Shown piece after piece: positions 15,302 through 23,231 of a stretch of 34,963 bases of DNA. This stretch comes from Deltaproteobacteria bacterium (GTDB taxonomy: Bacteria > Myxococcota_A > Polyangia > Polyangiales > Polyangiaceae). The stretch spans positions 1-34,963 of the forward strand of contig QJWJ01000026.1 of the NCBI GenBank assembly GCA_003235365.1, read 5' to 3'. Within the stretch, counting starts at the first letter, position 1. The number at the start of each line of letters is the position of its first letter. The notes under the pieces are model-generated. The model was not told the DNA's origin, made no database searches, and saw nothing but the letters and a program-made list of their open reading frames with translations. Both the position numbers and the translations under genes were made by a program.

Positions 15302-17350
15302 ATGACGAAAATCCAGCGATTGTCGCCTGCCCTAGCGAGTCAGATCGCGGCAGGTGAGGTCGTCGAGCGGCCGGCGAGCGCTCTGAAGGAGTTGATCGAG
15401 AATTCGCTCGACGCCGAGGCGTCTCGCTGTGACGTGGAGATCGAAGGCGGCGGCGTGACGCGCCTGACGGTGCGCGACGATGGTTTCGGCATGAGCGCGG
15501 AAGACGCGTTGATGAGCATCGAACGCCACGCGACGAGCAAGCTTCGTCGCTTCGAGGACCTGACCGACATGCCCAGCTACGGCTTTCGCGGGGAGGCGCT
15601 TCCGAGCATCGCGTCGGTCAGTCGCTTCACGTTGCGTACTCGCGCGCGTGGCGAGGATACAGGCAGTTCGGTCGTCGTTCACGGTGGTACCACCGTCGAG
15701 GTCGCGGAGATCGGCATGCCGATCGGTACGCAGATCGACATCTGCGATTTGTTCTTCAACGTGCCGGCGCGGCGCAAGTTCCTCAAGTCCAGCGGTACCG
15801 AGGCGGGACACATCTCCGAGGTGGTCGAGTCGGCGGCGTTGTCGACGCCCTCCGTCACGTTCACTCTGCAACGCGACGGGCGCAAGGTTCGGGAATGGCT
15901 GCGCGCGTCCGATCGCGCTGCCCGTGTTGCGGCCCAATACGCAGACGAGGAGTTGGCGCATTGTGCCGGGGAACGCGGCCCGTTGCGGGTCGAAGCCTAT
16001 CTGGGCCGACCAGAGCGCGCTCGCGCGGGATCGGCCGGGTTGAAGCTGTTTTGCAACCGCCGTCCAATTCGCGACCGGTCAGTCCTGCACACCTTGGCCC
16101 AAGCGTACGGCAGTGTGCTGGAGCGCGGGCGCTACCCGCGGGGCGTGGTGTACCTGGACTTGCCGCCGCAACTGGTCGACGTCAACGTGCACCCGCAAAA
16201 ATCCGAGGTGCGCTTTGCGGACGGCCGCGCCGTGACGGACGCCATCTACGACATCGTCAGCAGTCAGCTGGCGCGCGCCTTTGCTCTGCCGAATGCCACG
16301 ACGAACCGTTGGTCGTCGACTGGCTCGAACGAGTCTTGGGTCCATCGCTCGAGGAGCGGTGCGTCGCTCAGCCGGGGCTACCGTCCATTGCACGTTGCCG
16401 AGCCCGCGCCGGCCCGTGCGAACACCGATGCGGTGCACCCACTGCCAGTCTCCGACGCGGCAGATGGCGCCCCAGGCGACGCCGAGCGAGTGAGCCAGGT
16501 GCACTCCGAGCTGCTGGAGTCCGACGAGCGATACAGCGCTGCGGGAGCGTCCGACACCGTGCCCGCCTCGTCCAGTGACGAGTTGCTGCAGAGCGCGGAG
16601 CAAACGGCGGCTGGACCTGTGGTGCAAGGAATTGACCCCGGTGATCCCACTGCCGACTCAGTTGCGGAGGACTCCGCCCAGACCGGCGCAGAGGCGAGAC
16701 AGCAGCGTCTCATCGGCATTTCGGCTCCGCCAGCAGCGCCAGCCGTCAAGAGCTTCGCCAGTGACGCGGACGTGCGCTGGGGCCGCTTGCGTTTCGCCGC
16801 GCAGGTGCGTTCCACCTACATGATTTGCGAGGGCGAGGAGGGGCTGTTTGTCGTCGATCAACATGCCGCCGCGGAGCGGGTCAACTTTCACCGGCTCAAG
16901 ACTCAGTTTGCCGAACGCAACATGCCGTCGCAGGCGTTGCTGTTTCCGGTCACCCTCGACGTACCAGCGGAACACGCCGAACTCGCCCAGCGCCACGAAC
17001 GAGACATTGCACGCCTCGGTTTCGAGGTGCGCGCGCATGGCGAAACCACGATCAGCGTGCACCGCGTACCCAAACTGCTTCAGACGGGCAGCACGGAGCG
17101 GCTGATGCGAGATCTGCTGATGGAGTTGGCGCGGTCGGGTCGCGGCTTTTCGGACGCGATCGACACGGCCCTCTCGACCATTGCTTGCCACGGTTCGGTA
17201 CGTGCTGGCGACGTCTTGAGCGTCGCTCAAGCCCAGGCGCTGCTTCGCGCTTTGGACGATACCGATTTCTCGGGGCACTGCCCTCACGGAAGGCCCATCG
17301 TGGCGTTTACGCCCTGGAGTGAGCTTGAGCGCAAAGTTGGACGCCGCTGA
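15302..17350 (+). CDS. mutL: DNA mismatch repair protein MutL
   Basis: The protein has 682 residues. The N-terminal GHKL ATPase is complete: IAAGEVVERPASALKELIEN (motif I), DDGFGMSAEDA, RHATSKL, and GFRGEALPSIASVSRF (residues about 15-105). It then has the S5-like domain with VDVNVHPQKSEVRF near 298. Residues 335-485 are a long low-complexity linker. The C-terminal dimerisation domain starts near 500. D519-Q-H-A and E525 are present and CPHGRP is at 660-665, but the second glutamate of the DQHAxxExxxxE endonuclease motif is H530. MutL links MutS mismatch recognition to strand removal; nicking activity here is uncertain. miaA begins inside its last 32 bases. Confidence 0.97.
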   Translation: MTKIQRLSPALASQIAAGEVVERPASALKELIENSLDAEASRCDVEIEGGGVTRLTVRDDGFGMSAEDALMSIERHATSKLRRFEDLTDMPSYGFRGEALPSIASVSRFTLRTRARGEDTGSSVVVHGGTTVEVAEIGMPIGTQIDICDLFFNVPARRKFLKSSGTEAGHISEVVESAALSTPSVTFTLQRDGRKVREWLRASDRAARVAAQYADEELAHCAGERGPLRVEAYLGRPERARAGSAGLKLFCNRRPIRDRSVLHTLAQAYGSVLERGRYPRGVVYLDLPPQLVDVNVHPQKSEVRFADGRAVTDAIYDIVSSQLARAFALPNATTNRWSSTGSNESWVHRSRSGASLSRGYRPLHVAEPAPARANTDAVHPLPVSDAADGAPGDAERVSQVHSELLESDERYSAAGASDTVPASSSDELLQSAEQTAAGPVVQGIDPGDPTADSVAEDSAQTGAEARQQRLIGISAPPAAPAVKSFASDADVRWGRLRFAAQVRSTYMICEGEEGLFVVDQHAAAERVNFHRLKTQFAERNMPSQALLFPVTLDVPAEHAELAQRHERDIARLGFEVRAHGETTISVHRVPKLLQTGSTERLMRDLLMELARSGRGFSDAIDTALSTIACHGSVRAGDVLSVAQAQALLRALDDTDFSGHCPHGRPIVAFTPWSELERKVGRR

Positions 17351-18269
17351 ACTGCCGTCGTTGATTGCCGTCGTTGGGCCGACCGCGTCGGGCAAGACGG
17401 AGCTGGCGCTGCAGCTGGCCGAACTCGCAGGTGGTGAGGTGATCAGCGCCGATAGCGTGCAGATCTACCGGCACTTCGACATCGGAAGTGGCAAGGCACC
17501 GCTGGCCGAGCGTCGCGGGATCGTCCACCACCTGATCGACGCCGTCGAGCCGACGGATGAAATGGATGCCAGCATCTTCGCCGCGATGGCGCAGCAGGCG
17601 ATCGATGCCGTGCGGAGCCGAGGCAAGCTGACCATCGTGTGCGGCGGGACGTTCCTGTGGCTCAAGGCGCTGTTGTATGGGCTCGCCCCCGCCCCGCCCA
17701 AAGACGACGCCGTGCGCGCCGAGCACGCGCGTTTCGCGGACGCCCACGGTCGCGTCGCCTTGCACGCGCGTCTCGGAACAATCGACCCCGAGAGCCATCA
17801 GCGTCTACAACCGAACGACTTCGTGCGGGTCAGTCGCGCGCTCGAGGTGTACGAGTTGACAGGAACACCTTTGAGCGAGTTTCAGCGGCAACACGGCTTC
17901 AAGCAGCCGCGCTACGCGGTGCGATTCGTTGGCATCGAGCACGAACGGAGTGTGCTCGCCGCCCGTATCGAGCGCCGCATCCGTCAGATGTTCGAGCAGG
18001 GCTGGTGTGACGAGGTGCAGTCGTTGATCCGGCGCGGTTACGGAGCGACGCGACCGATGGCGAGCGTCGGCTACAAGCAGGTGATGCAGGCGCTGCAAGG
18101 GCCTGGCCCGTTCGACGACGAGGCGCTGGTTCGAGAAATTGCGCAGGTAACCCGCGTGTTTTCGCGCCGCCAGCGCACGTGGCTGCGCGAACAACCCGTG
18201 CACTGGCTCGACGGGTCGCGACCCGTCGAGGGGCAACTGGACACGATCGTCGAGCTCGAGGCTGGCTGA
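17319..18269 (+). CDS. miaA: tRNA dimethylallyltransferase MiaA
   Basis: The protein has 316 residues. It adds the dimethylallyl group to A37 of tRNAs that read UNN codons. Motifs: P-loop GPTASGKTEL near residue 20, ISADSVQIYRHFDIGSGKA (Q/IYR-type substrate motif), VCGGTFLWLKALLYGL, and SRALEVYELTGTPLSEFQ. The C-terminal part has GYKQVMQAL as in the family. It overlaps mutL by 32 bases in another frame. GTG 17319 is used here; TTG 17325 is better placed after GGAG (17316-17319) and may be the true start. The mutL-miaA order is common in bacteria. Confidence 0.95.
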   Translation: MSLSAKLDAAELPSLIAVVGPTASGKTELALQLAELAGGEVISADSVQIYRHFDIGSGKAPLAERRGIVHHLIDAVEPTDEMDASIFAAMAQQAIDAVRSRGKLTIVCGGTFLWLKALLYGLAPAPPKDDAVRAEHARFADAHGRVALHARLGTIDPESHQRLQPNDFVRVSRALEVYELTGTPLSEFQRQHGFKQPRYAVRFVGIEHERSVLAARIERRIRQMFEQGWCDEVQSLIRRGYGATRPMASVGYKQVMQALQGPGPFDDEALVREIAQVTRVFSRRQRTWLREQPVHWLDGSRPVEGQLDTIVELEAG

Positions 18270-18293
18270 ACAGGTTTCTCGTTTCCGCCTGGT

Positions 18294-18908
18294 TCAGGGC
18301 GCGGCTCGAAAGGCCTCGCGTCGTTGGAAGCTTTGCAGCCATTCCGCGACGTGGGGGTGTGAGTCCACTGGGGCACCAATTCGGGCGCCGTACCCGATGA
18401 CCGAAGCGACCACCAGATCGCAAAGCGTGTAGCTGTCGCCCAGCATGTAGCGATGGGTCGTGAGCCGCTTCTCGAGCACGTCCAGCAACGCGTGAAGATC
18501 GGAACGGGCGCGTTCCGCCTGTGGCGCGTGGTGCAATCGTGCATCGACGAAGGGGCTGCTCGAGGAGTGCAGGCGGCCGATGGCACTGCCGTAGCTCACG
18601 TATGCCCAGACGCACCAGGACCAGGCGGCGAGGCGCCGGGGATCGTCCGTGGCTGGCCAGAGCCCCCTGTCTACGCCGAATTGCTCACCGAGCCACATCA
18701 TGATGGCGACAGCTTCGAACATGGGCTGACCGTCCACTACCAGCAGGGGCACTTTGCAGTTGGGGTTGAGGGCCTCGTAGCTGGGCTTGCGTTGGTCCCC
18801 CGCTTGGAGATCGAGGACGATTCGCTCGTGGGGCACGTCCAGCTCGACCAGTGCGGAGTGAACGGGGGATGCGCTGCTTCGGGGGGCGGAGTAGAAGACG
18901 ATGTTCAT
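18294..18908 (-). CDS. Glutathione S-transferase family protein
   Basis: The protein has 204 residues from ATG 18908, with AAAGGGA about 9 bases upstream. The N-terminal thioredoxin-like half has MNIVFYSAPRSSASPVHSAL and the cis-proline segment CKVPLLVVDGQPMFEAVAI (about residues 50-69; the usual ESxAI is EAVAI). The C-terminal helical half has YMLGDSYTLCDLVVASVIGY (about 150-170), with the capping aspartate of the GST_C fold. It conjugates or reduces substrates with glutathione in the cytoplasm; the substrate is unknown. It is convergent with miaA (24 bases) and divergent from a WYL regulator that may control it. Confidence 0.88.
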   Translation of the reverse strand: MNIVFYSAPRSSASPVHSALVELDVPHERIVLDLQAGDQRKPSYEALNPNCKVPLLVVDGQPMFEAVAIMMWLGEQFGVDRGLWPATDDPRRLAAWSWCVWAYVSYGSAIGRLHSSSSPFVDARLHHAPQAERARSDLHALLDVLEKRLTTHRYMLGDSYTLCDLVVASVIGYGARIGAPVDSHPHVAEWLQSFQRREAFRAAP

Positions 18909-18973
18909 GACGTTGGTTCCCTTTCGTGCGCTTCGGACTGCCCGAACCGCGTCGTGGACTCTACGAAGCAATT

Positions 18974-18990
18974 AGGACAGGATCTGTCCT
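18974..18990. promoter_or_regulatory. Perfect inverted repeat, candidate operator of the WYL regulator
   Basis: AGGACAG-GAT-CTGTCCT is a perfect 7-3-7 inverted repeat in the 103-base gap between the GST and the regulator genes. It lies 21 bases before the regulator ATG and 66 bases before the GST ATG, where it could cover both promoters. Autoregulation together with control of the divergent gene is the common layout for such regulators; here it is inference. Confidence 0.65.
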
Positions 18991-19011
18991 CCATGGCTGT
19001 TACCATGACGC

Positions 19012-20055
19012 ATGCTCAAGACCGCTCCGCGCTTGCTACGGTTGTTGTCGCTGTTGCAGGTGCGCCGCTTCTGGGAGGGGCGTGTACTGGCAGAGCGGTT
19101 GGACGTGACCGTGCGCACCCTGCGTCGGGACGTCGACCGGCTGAGGCAACTCGGCTATCCCGTGCAATCGACCTCGGGCGTTGCGGGCGGGTATCAACTG
19201 GGAGTGGGTGCCAGCTTGCCGCCGCTGCAATTCGACGACGAGGAGGCGGTGGCTGTGAGCATCGGCCTGCGTACGGCAACGCGAAGCAACGTTGCCGGAG
19301 TGGGGGAAGCGGCGGTACGGGCTCTGGTCAAGCTCGAGCGCACGTTGCCTCGACGGCTGCAGCAGCGCGTCGGTGCACTGCGCGCCATCGTTCCGCTGGA
19401 GCGTTCCGCGGTTGGCATCGATGTCGACTTGCTGGTTGGGCTCGCCATGGCTTGCGGTGAGCGGACACGGCTGCGTTTTCGCTACGAGTCCCCGCGCTCC
19501 GGGTCGCGGGAGCGACTGGTGGAGCCCGCCGGCCTCGTCGACAGTGGCTACCGTTGGTATCTCGTCGCCTGGGACGTCGAGCGCGCCGACTGGCGGACGT
19601 TTCGCGTGGATCGCGTTCGTGGAGAGCTGGTAACGGGTGAACCTTTCGCGCCCCGACCCCCACCCGAGAACGGCGACCTGGACAAGTACGTCTCACGCTC
19701 GATATCGACCGACGCCTACGAGGTGAAAGCTCGTGTCGTCCTGAGCGTGTCCTCGTCCGAGGCAGCCAGGTACATCTCGCCGACAGCGGGCACTCTCGAA
19801 GCAGTGGACGAGCAGCGCTGCATCCTGACTGCCGGAGCCCGCGACGTTGAAAGTCTGGCGATGTGGATCACTCATGCGGGCATCGACTTTCAGGTCGAAG
19901 AGCCCCCTGAACTCGTGGCCAAGTTGCGAGAGCTTCACGCCCGGCTCGGACGTGCGTTGAGGCCGCGCCCAGATGTCGTCGAGGCGCAACGACCGTCCAG
20001 GACTGGTCGCGCGCGGACGCGAGCTTCGCGTGCTCGCAGCAGCACCGACGATTGA
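19012..20055 (+). CDS. YafY/DeoR-like HTH transcriptional regulator with WYL domain
   Basis: The protein has 347 residues from ATG 19012. The winged HTH (HTH_11 type) is at residues 5-62 (LLRLLSLLQVRRFWEGRVLAE, then DVTVRTLRRDVDRLRQLGYP). The WYL domain is near 140-205: FRYESPRSGSRERLVEPAGL, then YRWYLVAWDVERADWRTFRVDR, in which the family's WYL triad is seen as WYL. A C-terminal WCX-like part follows, and the last 25 residues are R/S-rich and probably disordered. WYL regulators respond to small ligands or nucleic acids. The divergent GST gene is the likely target through the inverted repeat between them. Confidence 0.92.
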   Translation: MLKTAPRLLRLLSLLQVRRFWEGRVLAERLDVTVRTLRRDVDRLRQLGYPVQSTSGVAGGYQLGVGASLPPLQFDDEEAVAVSIGLRTATRSNVAGVGEAAVRALVKLERTLPRRLQQRVGALRAIVPLERSAVGIDVDLLVGLAMACGERTRLRFRYESPRSGSRERLVEPAGLVDSGYRWYLVAWDVERADWRTFRVDRVRGELVTGEPFAPRPPPENGDLDKYVSRSISTDAYEVKARVVLSVSSSEAARYISPTAGTLEAVDEQRCILTAGARDVESLAMWITHAGIDFQVEEPPELVAKLRELHARLGRALRPRPDVVEAQRPSRTGRARTRASRARSSTDD

Positions 20056-20265
20056 CTCGAAGTGTACCGCGGCGGTGATCCGCTCAACGTGACTGGCCAC
20101 CGGTCCAGCCCTCCGCAGTGGGTTCCGGAGGCACGCCATGCCGGCAACGCCAACCCGGGATGGTCTCCACCTGGGGTGCGGTTTCACGGCATGGTGGTGT
20201 GGTCATCGCGGCCAAGCGAGCACCCCGGGCGTGTCGCTGTCGAACCGTTCAAACCACAAAACGCA

Positions 20266-20291
20266 AAAACCGCAGCGTGCGCCGCGGTTTT
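20266..20291 (-). terminator. Rho-independent terminator of tRNA-Lys
   Basis: On the minus strand AAAACCGC (20291-20284) pairs with GCGGTTTT (20273-20266), and the transcript goes on into TGCGTTTTG. It begins 8 bases past the tRNA end. The mirror strand has an equally good stem, so it could also stop transcription from the WYL gene. Confidence 0.75.
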
Positions 20292-20299
20292 GTTGTTGG

Positions 20300-20372
20300 T
20301 GGGTCATGAAGGACTTGAACCTTCAGCCAATGGATTAAGAGTCCACTGCTCTACCAATTGAGCTAATGACCC
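20300..20372 (-). tRNA. tRNA-Lys, anticodon CUU
   Basis: 73 bases that fold as a full cloverleaf. The acceptor stem is GGGTCAT/ATGACCC with discriminator A at 20300, and the D arm is GCTC-AATTGGTA-GAGC. The anticodon stem GTGGA/TCCAT holds the loop CTCTTAA, which gives anticodon CTT. The T arm is GAAGG-TTCAAGT-CCTTC. The sequence closely follows bacterial tRNA-Lys. CCA is not encoded. It stands alone, with its own promoter-like and terminator-like signals. Confidence 0.96.
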
Positions 20373-20389
20373 GGAAAAAACGGACCCGC

Positions 20390-20417
20390 TGCTTACCATC
20401 GAGAGCCTCAATGTCAA
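20390..20417 (-). promoter_or_regulatory. Candidate promoter of tRNA-Lys
   Basis: A perfect -35 TTGACA (20417-20412 on the minus strand) and, after 16 bases, TAAGCA (20395-20390) as a weak -10. The tRNA 5' end is 17 bases further. Position fits; the -10 is poor. Confidence 0.5.
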
Positions 20418-20506
20418 GCGCCTTTGTTACGGCTGCGACGCGGCTTGGCCACCCGCGCGCGTCGTGGATCCAAGCGCGCCACACGGCGGGGTCACGGGAG
20501 TGTGCT

Positions 20507-22348
20507 TCACGGGACGGTGCTCATCACGTACTCGATGATTGCTGCGCGCACCTCCGGTGCGAGGTACGCCATGCTTGGCATCTTCGCGCGGGGATTGTCG
20601 AAGCGAGGCTCCTCGATGTGGTGACGCAGCCACACTTCGACGCGTTGCCTGCCGGAGGCTTGGGACACGTCGCTCAGTCGCGAGCGCTGGGTTGCATAGA
20701 AGCCTTCCTGCGCCGTGAGTAGTCCAGTGAGCTTGGCTTCATACGCTTTCGAGCTGAGCTCGCCTTGCGCGTCTTGTCCGAAGTGAGTCAGTTCGGGGCC
20801 CTCGTTGCCTCCGTAGCCTCCCATTCGATGGCAGCTCGTGCAGAAGTCGAAGAAATAGCGTTTGCCCCGCGTGACGGCGTCCGCGCCGTCGGTGATGGTG
20901 CCGCCGACCATTTGTCGCGTTGCTTCGCTCGGAGCCAACCGCCAGATCGTACCCAGCCCGTCGCTGGTCTCCGCTTCGGTTTCTCCGAAGAAGTCCGAGA
21001 AGTAAACGCCTTGTGGGCCCTCTGCCAGCCCGAGAACGGTGGCACGACCCGAGCCGACGTAGCGCAGCACGAGTTCGGGCAGCGCGCTCAGCTGCTTTCG
21101 ACTCTCGTCCAGCGTCATGCGCAGCAACAGCTTCGAATGGTTGGGGCCGAGGGCAGCGGGTGGCCCGTAACCCGCAAGCAACGCTTGACCGCGCGTGTGC
21201 GGGCCCAGTGAGTCCCGAGCGAGGAACGTCAGCCCGACGGGGCCGATGGCAGGCGCCCAGGTGTACAAGGCGTTGACTCGGACGCTCTCGCGTACGCCGT
21301 TCCAGTGGTACGACGCGCCGCGGTCGATGCGCATGAAACGATCGATGTCCTTGCCGTTGTCGCCGGCGAATATCGCGCCGCCCACGGGATCGAAGTCGAA
21401 ATCGAATACGTTGCGCAGGCCCAAGGCAAAAACGTAGTTGCGTGCGCTCTCGGGTGGCGCTTTCGGGTCGTAGAACGGATTGTCCTTCGGGGCCGTGCCA
21501 TCCAGTTGCAGGCGGAGCAGCTTCCCTCCGAACTTGTCGAGGTCCAGGCTCAATCGTGCGTTCTCTGCGTCGCCGACGGAAACGTAGAGCAACTTGTCGG
21601 GGCCTACGACGATCTGCTGGATCTGGTTCGACGGGGACGTGAACTCGTCCATGTCGAGCAGCACTTTCGAGCTGGTCATGGCCGTGCCATCCGCGTTCGA
21701 CACCAGACGCAGAATGCGGTTCTTCAGCAAGTTGCTGACCGGATCTTCGTGAGTGAGCGTAATCAACAAATCATTGCTGTCCGGCACGAGGGTCAGGCCA
21801 CTGATCCCCGTCTCGTCGGTCTTGACCTGCACCATCGGTTCGAAGTTCAACAAGCCGTCGGCAAAGGTGCGAATCTCGCCTTTGCGCGTGACGTACTTGA
21901 TCGCCCCGTGGAGTTCGCTCACGTAAAACCAGGGAGCCTCATCGCTGGTCGGTGCTCTGCGAGCGAAAGTGATGTTGATGGGATAGGTGAATCCCTTTGC
22001 GACGACCTCGACGTCGAGTCCCGGTGTCACCTTCCACTGCGGGTACGAGGGCGACACCACACCGTCGAAGGCGTCGGCTGCCATCAGGTGTCGGTGCGCA
22101 AACGCGTAGCGATGGGCGTTTGCCGCTGGCTCGGCCGCAGGAGGTGGGGCTACTGCGGGGATCTCCTCTGGAGCGCTTTGCGTCGCGTCGGGTTGAGGCG
22201 CAGGTGCGACTCGCTCCGTCTCCTCCGGTTGAAACCAGGCAACGGCAACTGCCACCGCCGCGGCTACCAACGAAAGCGCCGAATAGACCGGACGCATCTT
22301 CTTGGGGATTCGCGGCGCTTCGGACGACTCGTCGTTTCCTTGGGTCAC
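20507..22348 (-). CDS. Membrane-anchored glucose/sorbosone-dehydrogenase-like protein fused to cytochrome c
   Basis: The protein has 613 residues. Residues 20-40 are a membrane anchor (VYSALSLVAAAVAVAVAWF), followed by a proline/alanine-rich linker to about 80. Residues 105-480 resemble the soluble PQQ-type glucose/sorbosone dehydrogenase beta-propeller: GISGLTLVPDSNDLLITLTH, QQIVVGPDKLLYVSVGD, FALGLRNVFDFDFDPVGG, IFAGDNGKDIDRFMRIDRG. Residues 490-613 are a class I cytochrome c with a CTSCH haem site near 503 and a probable methionine ligand in AKMPSMAYL. The layout suggests periplasmic oxidation of a sugar-like or alcohol substrate with electrons passed to the fused haem. Whether it binds PQQ is not known. 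Confidence 0.85.
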   Translation of the reverse strand: MTQGNDESSEAPRIPKKMRPVYSALSLVAAAVAVAVAWFQPEETERVAPAPQPDATQSAPEEIPAVAPPPAAEPAANAHRYAFAHRHLMAADAFDGVVSPSYPQWKVTPGLDVEVVAKGFTYPINITFARRAPTSDEAPWFYVSELHGAIKYVTRKGEIRTFADGLLNFEPMVQVKTDETGISGLTLVPDSNDLLITLTHEDPVSNLLKNRILRLVSNADGTAMTSSKVLLDMDEFTSPSNQIQQIVVGPDKLLYVSVGDAENARLSLDLDKFGGKLLRLQLDGTAPKDNPFYDPKAPPESARNYVFALGLRNVFDFDFDPVGGAIFAGDNGKDIDRFMRIDRGASYHWNGVRESVRVNALYTWAPAIGPVGLTFLARDSLGPHTRGQALLAGYGPPAALGPNHSKLLLRMTLDESRKQLSALPELVLRYVGSGRATVLGLAEGPQGVYFSDFFGETEAETSDGLGTIWRLAPSEATRQMVGGTITDGADAVTRGKRYFFDFCTSCHRMGGYGGNEGPELTHFGQDAQGELSSKAYEAKLTGLLTAQEGFYATQRSRLSDVSQASGRQRVEVWLRHHIEEPRFDNPRAKMPSMAYLAPEVRAAIIEYVMSTVP

Positions 22349-22970
22349 CGCGGCCGTATTTGCCAGATCGCTGTCGGCCGCAAGACAAATCCGAGCACTC
22401 GCAAAGCCTGCGCGAACTTCGCCCTCGTGGGGCGCTGGTGCAGGCTACCGTCGTGCGATGTCGTTCGGTTCGGCGCAGGTCATCTACGACCGGTACCTGA
22501 AGCGTATGGGGAGCGTTGGGTCTTGCCGGATGACGTCGAGCGCAGGTCATCTCTGCCACGCACGGGCCGCGCAGTGGGTGAGTGACGCACTCTGATCGTC
22601 GATTCTTGGGACGCCAGACAGTGCGCACTCACCCCACATGTGACCTCCATCTGTGCCATCTCCTGGCGTGTCTGCACTTCATGAAGAGTGCGAGAGTCGA
22701 CGAGGGCGATGTGATTGGAGTCGCGCATCCGTGAAGCTCCCGCACGCTGCGGTCGTGGCATTCCAAACGCGTCGATGAACGGCTGTCCAATACACGTAGA
22801 CCGATGTGCGATAGCTTTTTCCCGCTGAATCCACGCTGAATTGAATGCGCTGCGTCTCTTGGGTCGCGGGCCGAGGCTCCGGGTGTACGTTCGTTTCTGC
22901 CGTTTGCTTGACTGCTGCCCCGTGTCCAACCTAGTTTTTCGGAATAATTCCGCACAGGGAGACGAATGCC
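22349..22970. other. 622-base gap without a convincing gene
   Basis: Only short overlapping frames lie here, none with recognisable sequence or a good ribosome site. A 13-base direct repeat (GCGCAGGTCATCT) occurs at 22473-22485 and 22540-22552. The part after 22600 is less GC-rich than its surroundings. Just before the next gene TTGACT is followed, about 18 bases on, by TAGTTT, a possible promoter. The rest is unexplained and may be decayed sequence. Confidence 0.6.
22940..22952. promoter_or_regulatory. Palindrome CGGAAT-A-ATTCCG in the leader of the RHH-like gene
   Basis: A perfect 6-1-6 inverted repeat that ends 18 bases before the start codon, just upstream of AGGGAGA. It is placed to act as an operator for the small DNA-binding protein encoded next to it; this is inference. 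Confidence 0.5.
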
Positions 22971-23183
22971 ATGGGAACCTCGGACAAACGAAAGCAGAGC
23001 CTCTACTTCCCAGAAGATATGCTCAAGGAAATCCAGCAAGAAGCAGCGCGCCAAGACCGCTCACTGTCCTGGATCGTGCAGAAATCGTGGCGCTTGTCTC
23101 GCAAAGAGATCATGAAGTTCCCCGGTGTTAACGAAGTCGAAGGTGACGACGGGGAAGACGACGTTCGCGGTCAGACGGAGTAA
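22971..23183 (+). CDS. Small ribbon-helix-helix-like protein
   Basis: The protein has 70 residues from ATG 22971 with AGGGAGA about 10 bases upstream. Residues 4-48 have the RHH layout: a short strand KQSLYFP, helix EDMLKEIQQEAARQ, turn DRSLS, and helix WIVQKSWRLSRKEIMKFP. Residues 52-66 are acidic (EVEGDDGEDD). I recall a family of small myxobacterial proteins with this same look (possibly TIGR04563), but that is memory and needs a search. No toxin partner lies beside it. RHH proteins of this size usually bind DNA as dimers and often repress their own gene. Confidence 0.8.
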   Translation: MGTSDKRKQSLYFPEDMLKEIQQEAARQDRSLSWIVQKSWRLSRKEIMKFPGVNEVEGDDGEDDVRGQTE

Positions 23184-23202
23184 CCTGAAGCACTGGCGCA
23201 GT

Positions 23203-23229
23203 GAACACCCTCTGCACCGTTGGGTGTTC
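23203..23229. terminator. Stem-loop after the RHH-like gene
   Basis: GAACACCC (23203-23210) pairs perfectly with GGGTGTTC (23222-23229) around an 11-base loop, 19 bases past the stop. There is no T-run. It ends 2 bases before GTG 23232 and so may affect translation of the next gene. Confidence 0.45.
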
Positions 23230-23231
23230 GC

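Noticed and set aside
20300..20372. tRNA-Lys as an integration site
   Set aside because: No integrase and no repeat of the tRNA 3' end was seen in the window.
22473..22552. 13-base direct repeat GCGCAGGTCATCT as an insertion scar or att site
   Set aside because: Only 67 bases apart, no transposase or integrase, and no matching inverted ends.
22458..22595. Short plus-strand frame beginning MSFGSAQVIYDRYLKRMG
   Set aside because: It looks protein-like for about 17 residues, then turns to noise. It could be a decayed gene start, but there is no ribosome site and nothing to compare it with.
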